This document shows, in pieces, positions 9,001 to 14,764 of a DNA stretch of 64,000 bases (within the stretch, counting starts at the first letter, position 1; the number at the start of each line of letters is the position of its first letter). The notes beneath the pieces are model-generated. The model made no database searches. It was not told where the DNA came from and worked only from the letters and a program-made list of their open reading frames with translations. This DNA is from Saccharothrix saharensis (GTDB lineage Bacteria > Actinomycetota > Actinomycetes > Mycobacteriales > Pseudonocardiaceae). The stretch is from positions 7,947,386 through 8,011,385 of the forward strand of contig NZ_VFPP01000001.1 in the NCBI RefSeq assembly GCF_006716745.1, read 5' to 3'. The position numbers were made by a program, and so were the translations under genes.

Positions 9001-11315
9001 CCGCCGGCCTGCCCGACGACGGCACGCCGCGGCTGCTCCTCGACGCGCCCGAGGTGGAGAAGGTGCTGCGGGGTCGCGGCGGCGCGGGCGAGCTGACCGA
9101 CCGGGACCGGCTCGCGCCGCTGCGGCCCGAGCACCCGGCCTACGTGATCTACACGTCCGGCTCGACCGGCAAGCCCAAGGGCGTCGTTGTGCCGCACCGG
9201 GCGCTGCGCAACCTGATCGCGGACATGCGGCTGCGCCTGGCGATGAGCCGGGACGACCGGCTGCTCGCGGTGACCACGTTCGGCTTCGACATCTCCATCC
9301 TGGAGATCTTCGTGCCGCTGGTCTCCGGCGCCACGCTCGTCGTGGCCGACCGCGACGTGGTGCGCGACCCGGTGGCGCTCGGCGCGGCCGTGGTCGACAC
9401 CCGCACCACCGTCATGCAGGCCACGCCGAGCCTGTGGCAGGCGCTGGTCGAGCACGACCCGGCCGCGCTGCGCCGGCTGCGCGTGGTGCTCACCGGCGGC
9501 GAGGCGCTGAGCGAGTCGCTGGCCGCCTCGCTGCACGAGCACGCGCACGACGTGCGCAACGTGTACGGGCCGACGGAGACCACGATCTGGTCCACGGTGG
9601 CCGCGGTGGACGGCGGCAGGCCGACCATCGGCAAGCCGATCGCCAACACCAAGGTGTACGTGCTCGACCACGCGCTGCGGCCGGTGCCGGTCGGCGTGCC
9701 GGGCGAGCTCTACATCGGCGGCGACGGCCTGGCGCGCGGCTACCTGGGCCGCACCGCGCTGACCGCGGACCGGTTCCCGGCCGACCCGTTCGCCGGGCCG
9801 GGCGAGCGGATGTACCGCACCGGCGACGTGGTCCGGTGGGACGCCGAGGGCGAGATCGAGTTCCTGGGCCGCCGCGACCACCAGGTCAAGGTGCGCGGGT
9901 TTCGGATCGAGCTGGGCGAGGTCGAGGCGGCGCTGCGGGCCGTGCCGGAGGTCGCGGACGCGGTCGTCGTGGCGTCCCGGGGCAGGCTCGTCGGGTACCT
10001 GGTGCCGGTGGCGGGCGCGGAAGTGCCCGAACCGGCGGTCGTGCGCCGCCGGATCGGCGAGTCCCTGCCGGACTACATGGTCCCGTCCGCGCTGGTGGCG
10101 CTGGAGCGGTTCCCGCTCAACACCAACGGGAAGGTGGACCGGGCGGCGCTGCCCGCGCCGGACTTCGCCGACCGGACGCCGTCGCGGGAGCCCGCCACGG
10201 CCGCCGAACGGCTGCTGTGCGACGTGTTCGCCGACGTGCTCGGCGTGCCGTCGGTGCGGGTGGACGACGACTTCTTCGAGCTGGGCGGGCACTCGCTGCT
10301 GGCCACCGGCGTGGTGAGCCGGGCGCGCAAGGCCGGGCTGCGGTTCACCATCGCGGACGTCTTCGTGCACAAGACCGCGGCCGGGCTCGCGTCGGTCGCC
10401 GAGGTGCGGGACGCGCCGTCGGCGGGCGCCTCGGCGGTGGCCCGGGTGTTCGACGAGGTCCGCGCGCTGGAGCACGGCGACGACCCGCTCGACCCGTTCG
10501 CGGTCGTGCTGCCGATCCGGCCGTCGGGGTCCAGGCCGCCGCTGTTCGTGCTGCACAGCGGGCTGGGGTCGAGCCTGCCCTACGTCGGCCTGGCCCGCGC
10601 CGTCGACCCGGACGTGCCGATCTACGGCATCCAGTCGCCCAGCGTGGGGCAGCTCGCGCCGCTGCCGGAGTCGATCGAGGAGGTGGCCGCGCTGTACGTC
10701 GGCCACGTGAAGGCGGTCCAGCCCGAGGGTCCGTACCACCTGCTCGGCTGGTCGTTCGGCGGCGTGCTGGCGCACGAGATGGCCGTGCGGCTGCAGGCCG
10801 AGGGCGACGAGGTGGCCCTGGTCGCCAACCTCGACGGGTACCCGCACCGACCCGGCACGGAGGACGAAGACCTCGCCCCGGACGAGCTGCTGCTGCGCGT
10901 GATGGAGCAGATCGGGCACGACCGGCGCGAGTTCGCCGGCCGCGCGCTCGAGCCGGGTGACGTGGTCGAGGTGCTGCGCCGCGACCGGCACCCGCTGGCG
11001 GAGCTGGGCGAGGAGCGGTTGCTGGCCATGCTCGCCGTGGTGCGCAACCACGGCCGGATCATGGAGGGCTTCACGCCGTCCACCCTGCGCGGCGACCTGG
11101 TGCTGTTCTCCGCCACCGCCGACCGGACCGAGGACGAGATCACCGAGCTGGCCGACGCCTGGACGTCCCACGTGGACGGACAGGTCCGCGTGCACCGCGT
11201 CCCGTGCGGGCACGAGTACATGATGCACCCCGAACCGCAGGCGCTGATCGGCGCGGCGGTCGCGGACGAGCTCCGCCGGGTGCAGGGCAACCACTCCGGG
11301 GAGGCACGACCGTGA
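1..11315 (+). CDS. Multimodular NRPS with C-terminal thioesterase, 5' end outside window
   Basis: Non-ribosomal peptide synthetase cut by the left window edge. The first in-frame GTG (position 3) lies inside an epimerization domain and is not a start. Visible order: E (last ~330 residues, with WFTSVFP and FNYLGR), then C-A-T three times, then thioesterase. Numbering from position 3, condensation motifs are HHILVDGWS (~474) and HHIAFDGWS (~1506, ~2560). A3 loops TSGSTGKPKG lie at ~942 and ~3052, with the module b loop at ~1981. Carrier serines sit in GGHSLLAT at ~1322, ~2378 and ~3431. The TE nucleophile is in GWSFGG (~3582); NLDG and CGHE are the likely Asp and His contributors. The first C follows an E and has the D-accepting style (LPLSPLQKG); the next two are of L-accepting style (LSFAQRRLWF). 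The stop overlaps the next gene by 4 bases, which points to translational coupling with the exporter permease. Confidence 0.97.
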   Translation, partial: VPDLADALAGTPLQPVGTSYRRWSKVLAEHARAGARVTELPLWADQLQRGDVPLGSRPLDPARDTYGTARSLRLVLPTEPTAALLTRVPAAFHAEINDVLLAGLAVAVADWRRRRLGAADPAVLVEVEGHGREQVADELDLSRTAGWFTSVFPLRVDPGELDRADLWAGGASAGAAIKRVKEQLRALPDHGIGFGLLRYLNPQTVGALARFGTPQIGFNYLGRVTAGDGGEWSLDAATAIGTGVHPDMPLRHVLAVTPVTEDGPHGPTLVADWLWADGLLSDSDVEDVARTWFRALEAFVEHAALPGAGGHSPSDFDLVDLTEPEIADLERETGSVLDVLPLSPLQKGLLFQAEFDRDGADVYTLQVVVDVEGALDVGAFRAAAEALLRRHPNLRASFHSRPSGDAVQVVPVSAALPWEEVDLTGMDPDDAARELARLTDADWVRRFDMADPPLLRFTAVRLADDRFRLIWAVHHILVDGWSMPIFARELFTLTANGADPTALPPVAPSRGYLEWLARQDEQAAREAWRTALDGVDEATRIGPAERARVTEPPASLVVDLPEDFTRTLSNWARARGLTLNTVMQGAWAILLGRLTGRHDVVFGAVHSGRPVDLPGMESMVGLFLNTLPVRVRLDPAAPVSDLLARVQDEQFDLAPHHFLGLAEVQQLTGVGELFDTVVSFHNYPMDTDDLSGIIPGVRLTGAEGRLVAEYPFALSVYPGREVRLLAQYRSDIFGEDHIRSVVDRFTRLLRTLVEDPDVRVGRIDLLAPDERARVLHEWGGTIQPVPDVVVTDLFEARASAAPDSTAAVFGGERLTYAELNARANRLARMLVARGAGPEGVVALAMPRSLEMLVAVLAVLKAGAAYLPIDAKYPADRVDYLITDATPSLLLSTVDVAATLDVDVEVVAIDAVDLSGYPDGDLTDDHRVAPLRPHHPAYVIHTSGSTGKPKGVVVDHAGFVAMVLSLIDKFRVTPDTRVLQFASYSFDATVWEMGLALCGGGTVVVAGDDARGPGRALIDLINDQGVNLAALPPVVAGGMPEGTVLPADLTMVVAGEACPPEVVARWSVTHRMFNGYGPTESVLAATVGGPLSPGGRPPIGRPTAAHRVYVLDPLLQPVPVGVTGELYVSGGLARGYLNRPGLTAERFVADPFGGPGDRMYRTGDLVKWHPDGQLDYLGRADDQVQLRGFRIELGEIESALLAHDDVNLAVAVVREDEEGDRKLVAYLVTDDGKTVPAGLRERLVEALPEYMVPSAIVVLDELPLTTQGKLDRKALPAPDFAGQTRGRGPRNPIEEILCGVFADVLQLPQVGIDDDFFALGGHSLLATKVISRARAALGVELPIRALFEARTVAGVAEQVGGASDARPPLRPYARDERIPLSFAQRRLWFLDRFEDGTTGTYNVPMAVRLSGDLDLPALRGALRDLVQRHEILRSVFPDVEGTPYQRVVDVPADYPELPLTRLPEAELSDVLTAEADRGFDLATEPVVRARLFGVGPSEHVLLLVFHHIAFDGWSIAPLVEDLATAYRARVAGTRPDWSPLAVQYADYALWQQDLLGDETDTGSLLSRQLAYWTQALAGVPEELELPTDFPRPAVSTYDGDELRFEVDAELYHRVVALARETGASVFMVFQAALSALLTKLGAGTDIPLGTPTAGRTDDELGALIGFFVNTLVLRTDTGGDPTFAELLHRVRDTNLAAYQHQDVPFEHLVDKLNPERSLNKQPLFQVMLALNSSDDIPLHLPGLTGRVEPVRSQRAKFDFTVLLEERYAEGVPAGMHGVLEYSTELFTEASARRLAQRLVAFLRTVVTDPTAPLSRFDVLDEAERAHVLAAGTGPVRPQAYEGVVERVRRLALERPDAVAVTDDRGGVTYAELVGRASALSRRVGDGLTAVLAAPGVGFVTAVLGVLGAGGAYVPLDVQAPVARVAALLADCGARRLAVDEAHLELAREVAGDVEVVVLDGAVDAELAPALGAPDDLAYVIFTSGSTGKPKGAMVHRRGMVNHLWCKVDDLEVSSSDKIVHNAPVTFDISVWQMLTALMAGGQVRVTGRDTAVDPNALFATVPDEGVTILEVVPSLLRAALDAWDITEETPALPGLRWLVVTGEALPPDLCHRWFARYPDIPLVNAYGPTECSDDVTHAVIRHGDPLGGARVPIGRPVRNTRLYVLGDDLRPVPAGVAGELYVGGIGVGRGYLGDRAKTAVTFLGDPFGEPGTRMYRTGDRVVLRPDGQLEFLERRDHQVKVRGHRIELGEVEAALRAVPEVGDAAVAVGGDQGGHKRLIGYLVAAPGAVLDVAAVREALGGSLPDYMVPAAMVVLDALPLTPNGKVDRKALPEPDLAAGARGRGPATPVEEILSGVFGEVLGTAEVGVEDDFFELGGHSLLATRVVSRVRTVLGVELPVRALFEARTVAGLARLVVGADRARPALRPVERSGDEGLPLSFAQRRLWFLNQLEEGSTGTYNIPLAVRLTGALDVPALAAAVDDVVARNEILRTVFPDVDGVPYQRVLPARPGALVTGRADDLPATLAAEVDRGFDLGAEPALRARLYEVGEREHVLLLVFHHIAFDGWSTAPLARDLATAYAARRTGEAPSWQPLPAQYADYAVWQREWLGDEHDPKSVLAEQLAYWTRALADLPEELDLPADFPRPPVSDHEGDVRQFAVPPELHAGLLALSRETGASVFMLMQAAVSALLTKLGAGTDIPLGSPIAGRTDEALHDMVGFFVNTLVLRTDTGGDPTFRELVRRVRETDLAAYAHQDLPFEYLVEALNPTRSLARHPLFQVMLAFQNDDDATEALPGVQAAVEPMKAERSKFDLTFDLVERHVDGVPAGMDGVLAYRTDLFRRATADSIAQRLVRVLTAVVADPDAPLSDVDVLSPAERHRILIEWNDTARRFDRALVPDLVADRTKQIPGVTALAGPGGELTYRQLGARSNRLARELIRRGAGPEKIVAIAVPRSADLVVAALAVLKSGAAFLPVDPDHPADRVRLTLADASPVLVVTTGAAGLPDDGTPRLLLDAPEVEKVLRGRGGAGELTDRDRLAPLRPEHPAYVIYTSGSTGKPKGVVVPHRALRNLIADMRLRLAMSRDDRLLAVTTFGFDISILEIFVPLVSGATLVVADRDVVRDPVALGAAVVDTRTTVMQATPSLWQALVEHDPAALRRLRVVLTGGEALSESLAASLHEHAHDVRNVYGPTETTIWSTVAAVDGGRPTIGKPIANTKVYVLDHALRPVPVGVPGELYIGGDGLARGYLGRTALTADRFPADPFAGPGERMYRTGDVVRWDAEGEIEFLGRRDHQVKVRGFRIELGEVEAALRAVPEVADAVVVASRGRLVGYLVPVAGAEVPEPAVVRRRIGESLPDYMVPSALVALERFPLNTNGKVDRAALPAPDFADRTPSREPATAAERLLCDVFADVLGVPSVRVDDDFFELGGHSLLATGVVSRARKAGLRFTIADVFVHKTAAGLASVAEVRDAPSAGASAVARVFDEVRALEHGDDPLDPFAVVLPIRPSGSRPPLFVLHSGLGSSLPYVGLARAVDPDVPIYGIQSPSVGQLAPLPESIEEVAALYVGHVKAVQPEGPYHLLGWSFGGVLAHEMAVRLQAEGDEVALVANLDGYPHRPGTEDEDLAPDELLLRVMEQIGHDRREFAGRALEPGDVVEVLRRDRHPLAELGEERLLAMLAVVRNHGRIMEGFTPSTLRGDLVLFSATADRTEDEITELADAWTSHVDGQVRVHRVPCGHEYMMHPEPQALIGAAVADELRRVQGNHSGEARP
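1006..4095 (+). other. NRPS module a (C-A-T), aromatic-like A domain
   Basis: D-accepting C, then A, then T (GGHSLLATK). Read by hand against GrsA, the pocket residues are D-A-W-A-V-A-G-L-A plus the A10 lysine (QGKLDR). D-A-W at 235/236/239 with small residues at 278, 322 and 331 suggests a large aromatic side chain (Phe/Trp-like). I do not recognise an exact match, so the substrate is unassigned. Confidence 0.6.
4096..7260 (+). other. NRPS module b (C-A-T), Dab-like A domain
   Basis: L-accepting C, A, T (GGHSLLATR). The hand-read pocket is D-I-W-E-V-T-A-D-D. It differs at one position from the DIWELTADD code I recall for 2,4-diaminobutyrate in pseudomonad lines, and the three acidic residues fit a basic substrate. 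The A domain carries the GAMVHRRGMVNHLW stretch typical of that clade. Dab is the working call. Confidence 0.6.
7261..11312 (+). other. NRPS module c (C-A-T-TE), glycine A domain plus thioesterase
   Basis: L-accepting C, A, T, then type I TE. The pocket reads D-I-L-Q-L-G-V-I-W, a standard glycine code. The TE occupies roughly 10500-11312 with nucleophile motif GWSFGG. It releases the peptide after Gly; whether it hydrolyses or cyclises cannot be read from sequence. Confidence 0.8.
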
Positions 11316-12127
11316 CCACGTTGGACATCCCGCCGTCGGCGGCACCGCCGCTGGCGTCCGTGACCGAGGTGCTGGCCATCGCGGGCAGGCGGTTGCGGCG
11401 GCTGCGCCGCAACCCCGGCCGGCTGATCGGCATCACGCTCAACCCGCTGATCACCATGGTGGCGCTGGGGTACCTGTTCTCCAGCGCCATCCAGATCCCG
11501 GGCAGCACCAACTACATCGAGTTCATCTTCGCGGGCGTGGTCATGCAGGGCGCGCTGGCCGCCGTCGGCCCGACCGCGATCGCGGTGGCGCTGGACGTGC
11601 AGGGCGGGCTGGTCGACCGGTTCCGGTCGCTGCCGATCTCGCGGTCGGCGGTGCTCATCGGGCACGTCATCGCCGACCTGCTGATCAGCATGATCGGCCT
11701 GGTGATCGTGGTGGCGTTCGGGCTGCTGTTCGGCTGGCGGCCGCACAACGGCGTGCTGCCCACGCTGGCCGGGTTCGGCCTGGTCGCGGTGTTCACCTTC
11801 ACCGTGCTGTGGCTGGGCGTGCTGCTGGGCATGGCGATGAGCAACCTGGAGACCATCGAGTCGGTCGGCGGCCTGGTCGCCGTCGTGTTCTCGTTCCTGT
11901 CCACCGGCTTCCTGTCGGTGGACAAGCTGCCCGGCTGGATCCAGCCCATCGCCCAGTGGAACCCGGTCAGCTCGGTGATCAGCGCCTGCCGGGACCTGTG
12001 GGGCAACGGCGCGCCGTCGGGCAGCGGGTTCCCGGCCGAGAACCCGAGCCTGGTGATCCTCGTGTCGCTGGGGCTGCTGTTCCTGGTCACGTCCGTGCTG
12101 AGCGTCCGCCGCTACCGCAACTCCTGA
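11312..12127 (+). CDS. ABC-2 type transporter permease (DrrB-like)
   Basis: Membrane half of an ABC exporter, 271 aa, starting at a GTG that overlaps the NRPS stop by 4 bases; a GGGGAGG ribosome site lies just upstream. After a short cytoplasmic N-terminus there are about six hydrophobic segments, beginning with LIGITLNPLITMVALGYLF and ending with VILVSLGLLFLV. The loop LPGWIQPIAQWNPVS before the last helix is typical of ABC-2 drug-export permeases. The matching ATPase is two genes downstream (13705-14649), so the transporter is split by a P450 and an MbtH gene. It likely exports the peptide made by the upstream NRPS and may contribute to self-protection; that role is inferred from context. 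Confidence 0.9.
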   Translation: MTTLDIPPSAAPPLASVTEVLAIAGRRLRRLRRNPGRLIGITLNPLITMVALGYLFSSAIQIPGSTNYIEFIFAGVVMQGALAAVGPTAIAVALDVQGGLVDRFRSLPISRSAVLIGHVIADLLISMIGLVIVVAFGLLFGWRPHNGVLPTLAGFGLVAVFTFTVLWLGVLLGMAMSNLETIESVGGLVAVVFSFLSTGFLSVDKLPGWIQPIAQWNPVSSVISACRDLWGNGAPSGSGFPAENPSLVILVSLGLLFLVTSVLSVRRYRNS

Positions 12128-12144
12128 AGGGACGGCACCGCGCG

Positions 12145-13350
12145 ATGATCGCCGATCCGGCCACCCTCGACCTCGCCGACCCGCAGACGTTCCTCGACGT
12201 CGACCTGCCCGGGCTGTGGCGCCGGCTGCGCGCCGAGAGCCCGGTGCACTGGAACGAGCCGCGCGGCGACAACCCCGGCTTCTGGGTGGTGACCCGCCAC
12301 GCCGACTGCGTCGCCGCCTACAAGGACAACAAGAACCTCACCTCCGAGCGCGGCAACGTGCTCACCACGTTGTTGCAGGGCCACGACTCCGCGTCGGGCA
12401 AGATGCTCGCCGTCAGCGACGGAGAGCACCACCGCGCGGTGCGCAACCTGATGCTCAAGTCCTTCTCGCCGCGGTTCCTGGAGTCCGTGGCCGAGCAGGT
12501 CAAGGCGCGCACCCGGGCGTTGCTGGCGGAGGTGATCGAGCGGGGGTCGTGCGACTTCGCCACCGACGTGGCCGACCACATCCCGATCAACACGATCGGC
12601 GACCTGATGGACGTGCCCGCCGCGGACCGGCCGAAGCTCGTCGACTGGAACAACCGCACGCTCAGCCGGATCAGCTCCGAGGACAGCCAGATGGACGAGT
12701 GGCTGGCCCGCAACGAGATCCTGCTCTACTTCACCGAGCTGGCCGACCAGCGCCGCCGCAACCCCGGCGACGACGTGCTCAGCGCGTTGGCCAACGGCCT
12801 GGTGGACGGGCGTCCGCTGCCCGAGGACGAGGTGGTGTTCAACTCCTACAGCCTGATCCTGGGCGCGGACGAGTCGAGCCGGATGTCGTCCATCGGCGCG
12901 ATCCTGGCGCTCGCGGAGAACACCGGGCAGTGGCGGGCGCTCAAGAACGGCGACGTGTCCATCGCCTCCGCGACCGAGGAAGTCCTGCGCTGGACCACGC
13001 CCGCGATGCACTTCGGCCGCCGCGCGGTGGCCGACGTCGAGCTGGGCGGGCAGCTGATCCGCGACGGCGACGTGGTCACCATGTGGAACAGCTCGGCGAA
13101 CTTCGACGAGGACGTGTTCGACGACCCGGCGCGGTTCGACCTGGGCCGCACGCCCAACCGGCACATCGCGTTCGGCTTCGGTCCGCACTTCTGCCTCGGC
13201 GCCTACCTGGGCCGGGCGCACGTGTCGTCGGTGCTGGAAGGGCTGCGCGACCTGGTGTCGGAGATCCACGTCGAAGGACCGCCGACCCGCCTGTACTCCA
13301 ACTTCGTGTACGGCTACAGCAGCCTGCCCGTGCGGCTGTCGCCGGCGTGA
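12145..13350 (+). CDS. Cytochrome P450 associated with the NRPS
   Basis: Soluble bacterial P450, 401 aa, ATG start 18 bases after the permease stop. The heme-binding loop FGFGPHFCLGAYLG places the thiolate Cys near residue 349. The K-helix motif is EEVLR (~278). The I-helix reads LGADESSR (~240-247), so the usual acid-threonine pair is Glu-Ser. Family size and motifs are otherwise normal. Placed between NRPS and MbtH, it probably oxidises an amino acid or peptide held on a carrier domain (for example beta-hydroxylation), but a free-substrate role cannot be excluded. No ferredoxin gene is nearby, so electrons must come from a shared redox partner. Confidence 0.92.
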   Translation: MIADPATLDLADPQTFLDVDLPGLWRRLRAESPVHWNEPRGDNPGFWVVTRHADCVAAYKDNKNLTSERGNVLTTLLQGHDSASGKMLAVSDGEHHRAVRNLMLKSFSPRFLESVAEQVKARTRALLAEVIERGSCDFATDVADHIPINTIGDLMDVPAADRPKLVDWNNRTLSRISSEDSQMDEWLARNEILLYFTELADQRRRNPGDDVLSALANGLVDGRPLPEDEVVFNSYSLILGADESSRMSSIGAILALAENTGQWRALKNGDVSIASATEEVLRWTTPAMHFGRRAVADVELGGQLIRDGDVVTMWNSSANFDEDVFDDPARFDLGRTPNRHIAFGFGPHFCLGAYLGRAHVSSVLEGLRDLVSEIHVEGPPTRLYSNFVYGYSSLPVRLSPA

Positions 13351-13480
13351 ACCTCACGCGGTGGCACCGGGATCGGCGGGAGTCGTCACGGCATCACCGA
13401 TCCGTCAGCGCCCGGTCAGCGCGGGCCGAAAGCATGGAGCAACTGGGGTCCCCCATCCGCCCGAGGGTACGGAGAACCGA

Positions 13481-13705
13481 ATGACGAACCCCTTCGACGA
13501 CCAGGACGGCAGGTTCCTCGTGCTGGTGAACGACGAGGGCCAGCACTGCCTGTGGCCCTCGTTCGCCGAGGTCCCCGCGGGGTGGGCCGTCGCGCTCGAC
13601 GAGTCGACCCGCGAAGCCGCCCTGTCCTACGTGGAGGACAACTGGACCGACATGCGCCCCCGCAGCCTGCGCGAGTCCGCCGCCGGTGAGAGCAGGGCGA
13701 GCTGA
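13481..13705 (+). CDS. MbtH-like protein
   Basis: 74-residue NRPS accessory protein that binds and activates adenylation domains. The family signature is visible: VNDEGQHCLWP, then PAGW, then WTDMRPRSL; the usual QYSLWP here reads QHCLWP. The ATG at 13481 was chosen because the family begins at MTNPFDD and a GGAG site precedes it; an upstream in-frame extension from 13361 lacks family similarity. The stop overlaps the ATG of the ABC ATPase (TGATG). Probable partner: the A domains of the NRPS ending at 11315. Confidence 0.95.
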   Translation: MTNPFDDQDGRFLVLVNDEGQHCLWPSFAEVPAGWAVALDESTREAALSYVEDNWTDMRPRSLRESAAGESRAS

Positions 13706-14649
13706 TGGACCTCGCCATCGAAGTCACCGGGCTGCGAAAGACCTACGACAAGACCGAGGCGCTGCGCGGCGTCGACCTGTCCGTCCGCACGGGTTCGGTG
13801 CTCGGGCTGCTCGGCCCGAACGGCGCGGGCAAGACCACCGCGGTCCGCGCCCTGGCCACGCTGCTCGTGCCGGACGGCGGGCAGGCCAGGGTCGCCGGGT
13901 TCGACGTGGTCGCCCAACCGCGCGAGGTGCGCCGCCGGATCGGCCTGGCCGGGCAGAACGCGGCCGTGGACGAGCTGCTGACCGGCCGGGAGAACCTGGT
14001 GCTGCTGGGCAGGCTGCTGCACCTCGGTGGCGCGGGCGCGCGCCGCCGCGCGCAGGAGCTGCTGGAGCGCTTCGACCTCGTCGGCGCGGGCGACCGGCCG
14101 GTGGGCACCTACTCGGGCGGCATGCGCCGCCGGCTCGACCTGGCCAGCTGCCTGGTCGGCCACCCGCAGGTGCTGTTCCTGGACGAGCCGACCACCGGGC
14201 TCGACCCGGCCAGCAGGCAGTCGCTGTGGAACACCGTGCGCGGCCTGGTCGCCGACGGCATGACCGTGCTGCTGACCACCCAGTACCTGGAGGAGGCCGA
14301 CTACCTGGCCGACCAGATCGTGGTCATCGCGGCCGGCCGGGTGATCGCCGACGGCACGCCGGACGAGCTCAAGCGCAAGGTCGGCCAGGAGTGGCTGGAG
14401 GTGGCCGTCGCGCTGCCCGACCGGGTGCCGGCCGCGGTGGGCGTGCTCGCGCCGCTGGCCGTGGACGAGCCGACCACCGACCCGACCAAGGGCCTGGTGA
14501 AGCTGCAACTGCGCGACGGCATGGACGGCATCGCCGCCGCCGCCGTCGCCCTCCGGGACGCGGGGGTCGACGTCGCGGACTTCGCGCTGCGCCGCCCGAC
14601 CCTCGACGACGTCTTCTTCAACCTCGTCGGGCACCAACCCCAGAACTGA
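13705..14649 (+). CDS. ABC transporter ATP-binding protein (DrrA-like)
   Basis: 314-aa ATPase of a drug-type exporter. Walker A GPNGAGKTT (~37-45), signature YSGGMRRRLDLA (~136), Walker B VLFLDEPTTGLDP (~156) and a C-terminal extension of about 90 residues are typical of DrrA-type proteins. It pairs with the ABC-2 permease at 11312-12127. The start ATG overlaps the MbtH stop by one base, so the genes are likely co-translated. Probable role: energising export of the left-locus peptide. Confidence 0.93.
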   Translation: MDLAIEVTGLRKTYDKTEALRGVDLSVRTGSVLGLLGPNGAGKTTAVRALATLLVPDGGQARVAGFDVVAQPREVRRRIGLAGQNAAVDELLTGRENLVLLGRLLHLGGAGARRRAQELLERFDLVGAGDRPVGTYSGGMRRRLDLASCLVGHPQVLFLDEPTTGLDPASRQSLWNTVRGLVADGMTVLLTTQYLEEADYLADQIVVIAAGRVIADGTPDELKRKVGQEWLEVAVALPDRVPAAVGVLAPLAVDEPTTDPTKGLVKLQLRDGMDGIAAAAVALRDAGVDVADFALRRPTLDDVFFNLVGHQPQN

Positions 14650-14671
14650 CACCGGTAGAAGGGATCTGGCC

Positions 14672-14764
14672 GTGCACCTGCGCATCCCCAACTTCGCGGG
14701 CAGCCGCGCGCTGTCGATGACCAGGCACGACGACGCCTTCGGGTCACCGGGGGCGCGGCCATGA
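14672..14764 (+). CDS. Possible 30-residue peptide, coupled to the antiporter gene
   Basis: Short ORF with a GTG start, an AGAAGGGA ribosome-site-like sequence about 8 bases upstream, and a TGA that overlaps the ATG of the antiporter (ATGA). The product begins MHLRIPNFAG and ends GSPGARP; I do not recognise it. It could be a real small protein, a coupling leader that delivers ribosomes to the antiporter, or the trimmed tail of a lost gene. An internal ATG (14717) would give 15 residues. Support is limited to spacing and overlap. Confidence 0.4.
   Translation: MHLRIPNFAGSRALSMTRHDDAFGSPGARP

Noticed and set aside
3273..11345. Long open frame on the minus strand opposite the left NRPS
   Set aside because: Low-complexity Arg/His/Gly-rich translation, produced by high GC; the plus-strand frame has all the NRPS motifs.
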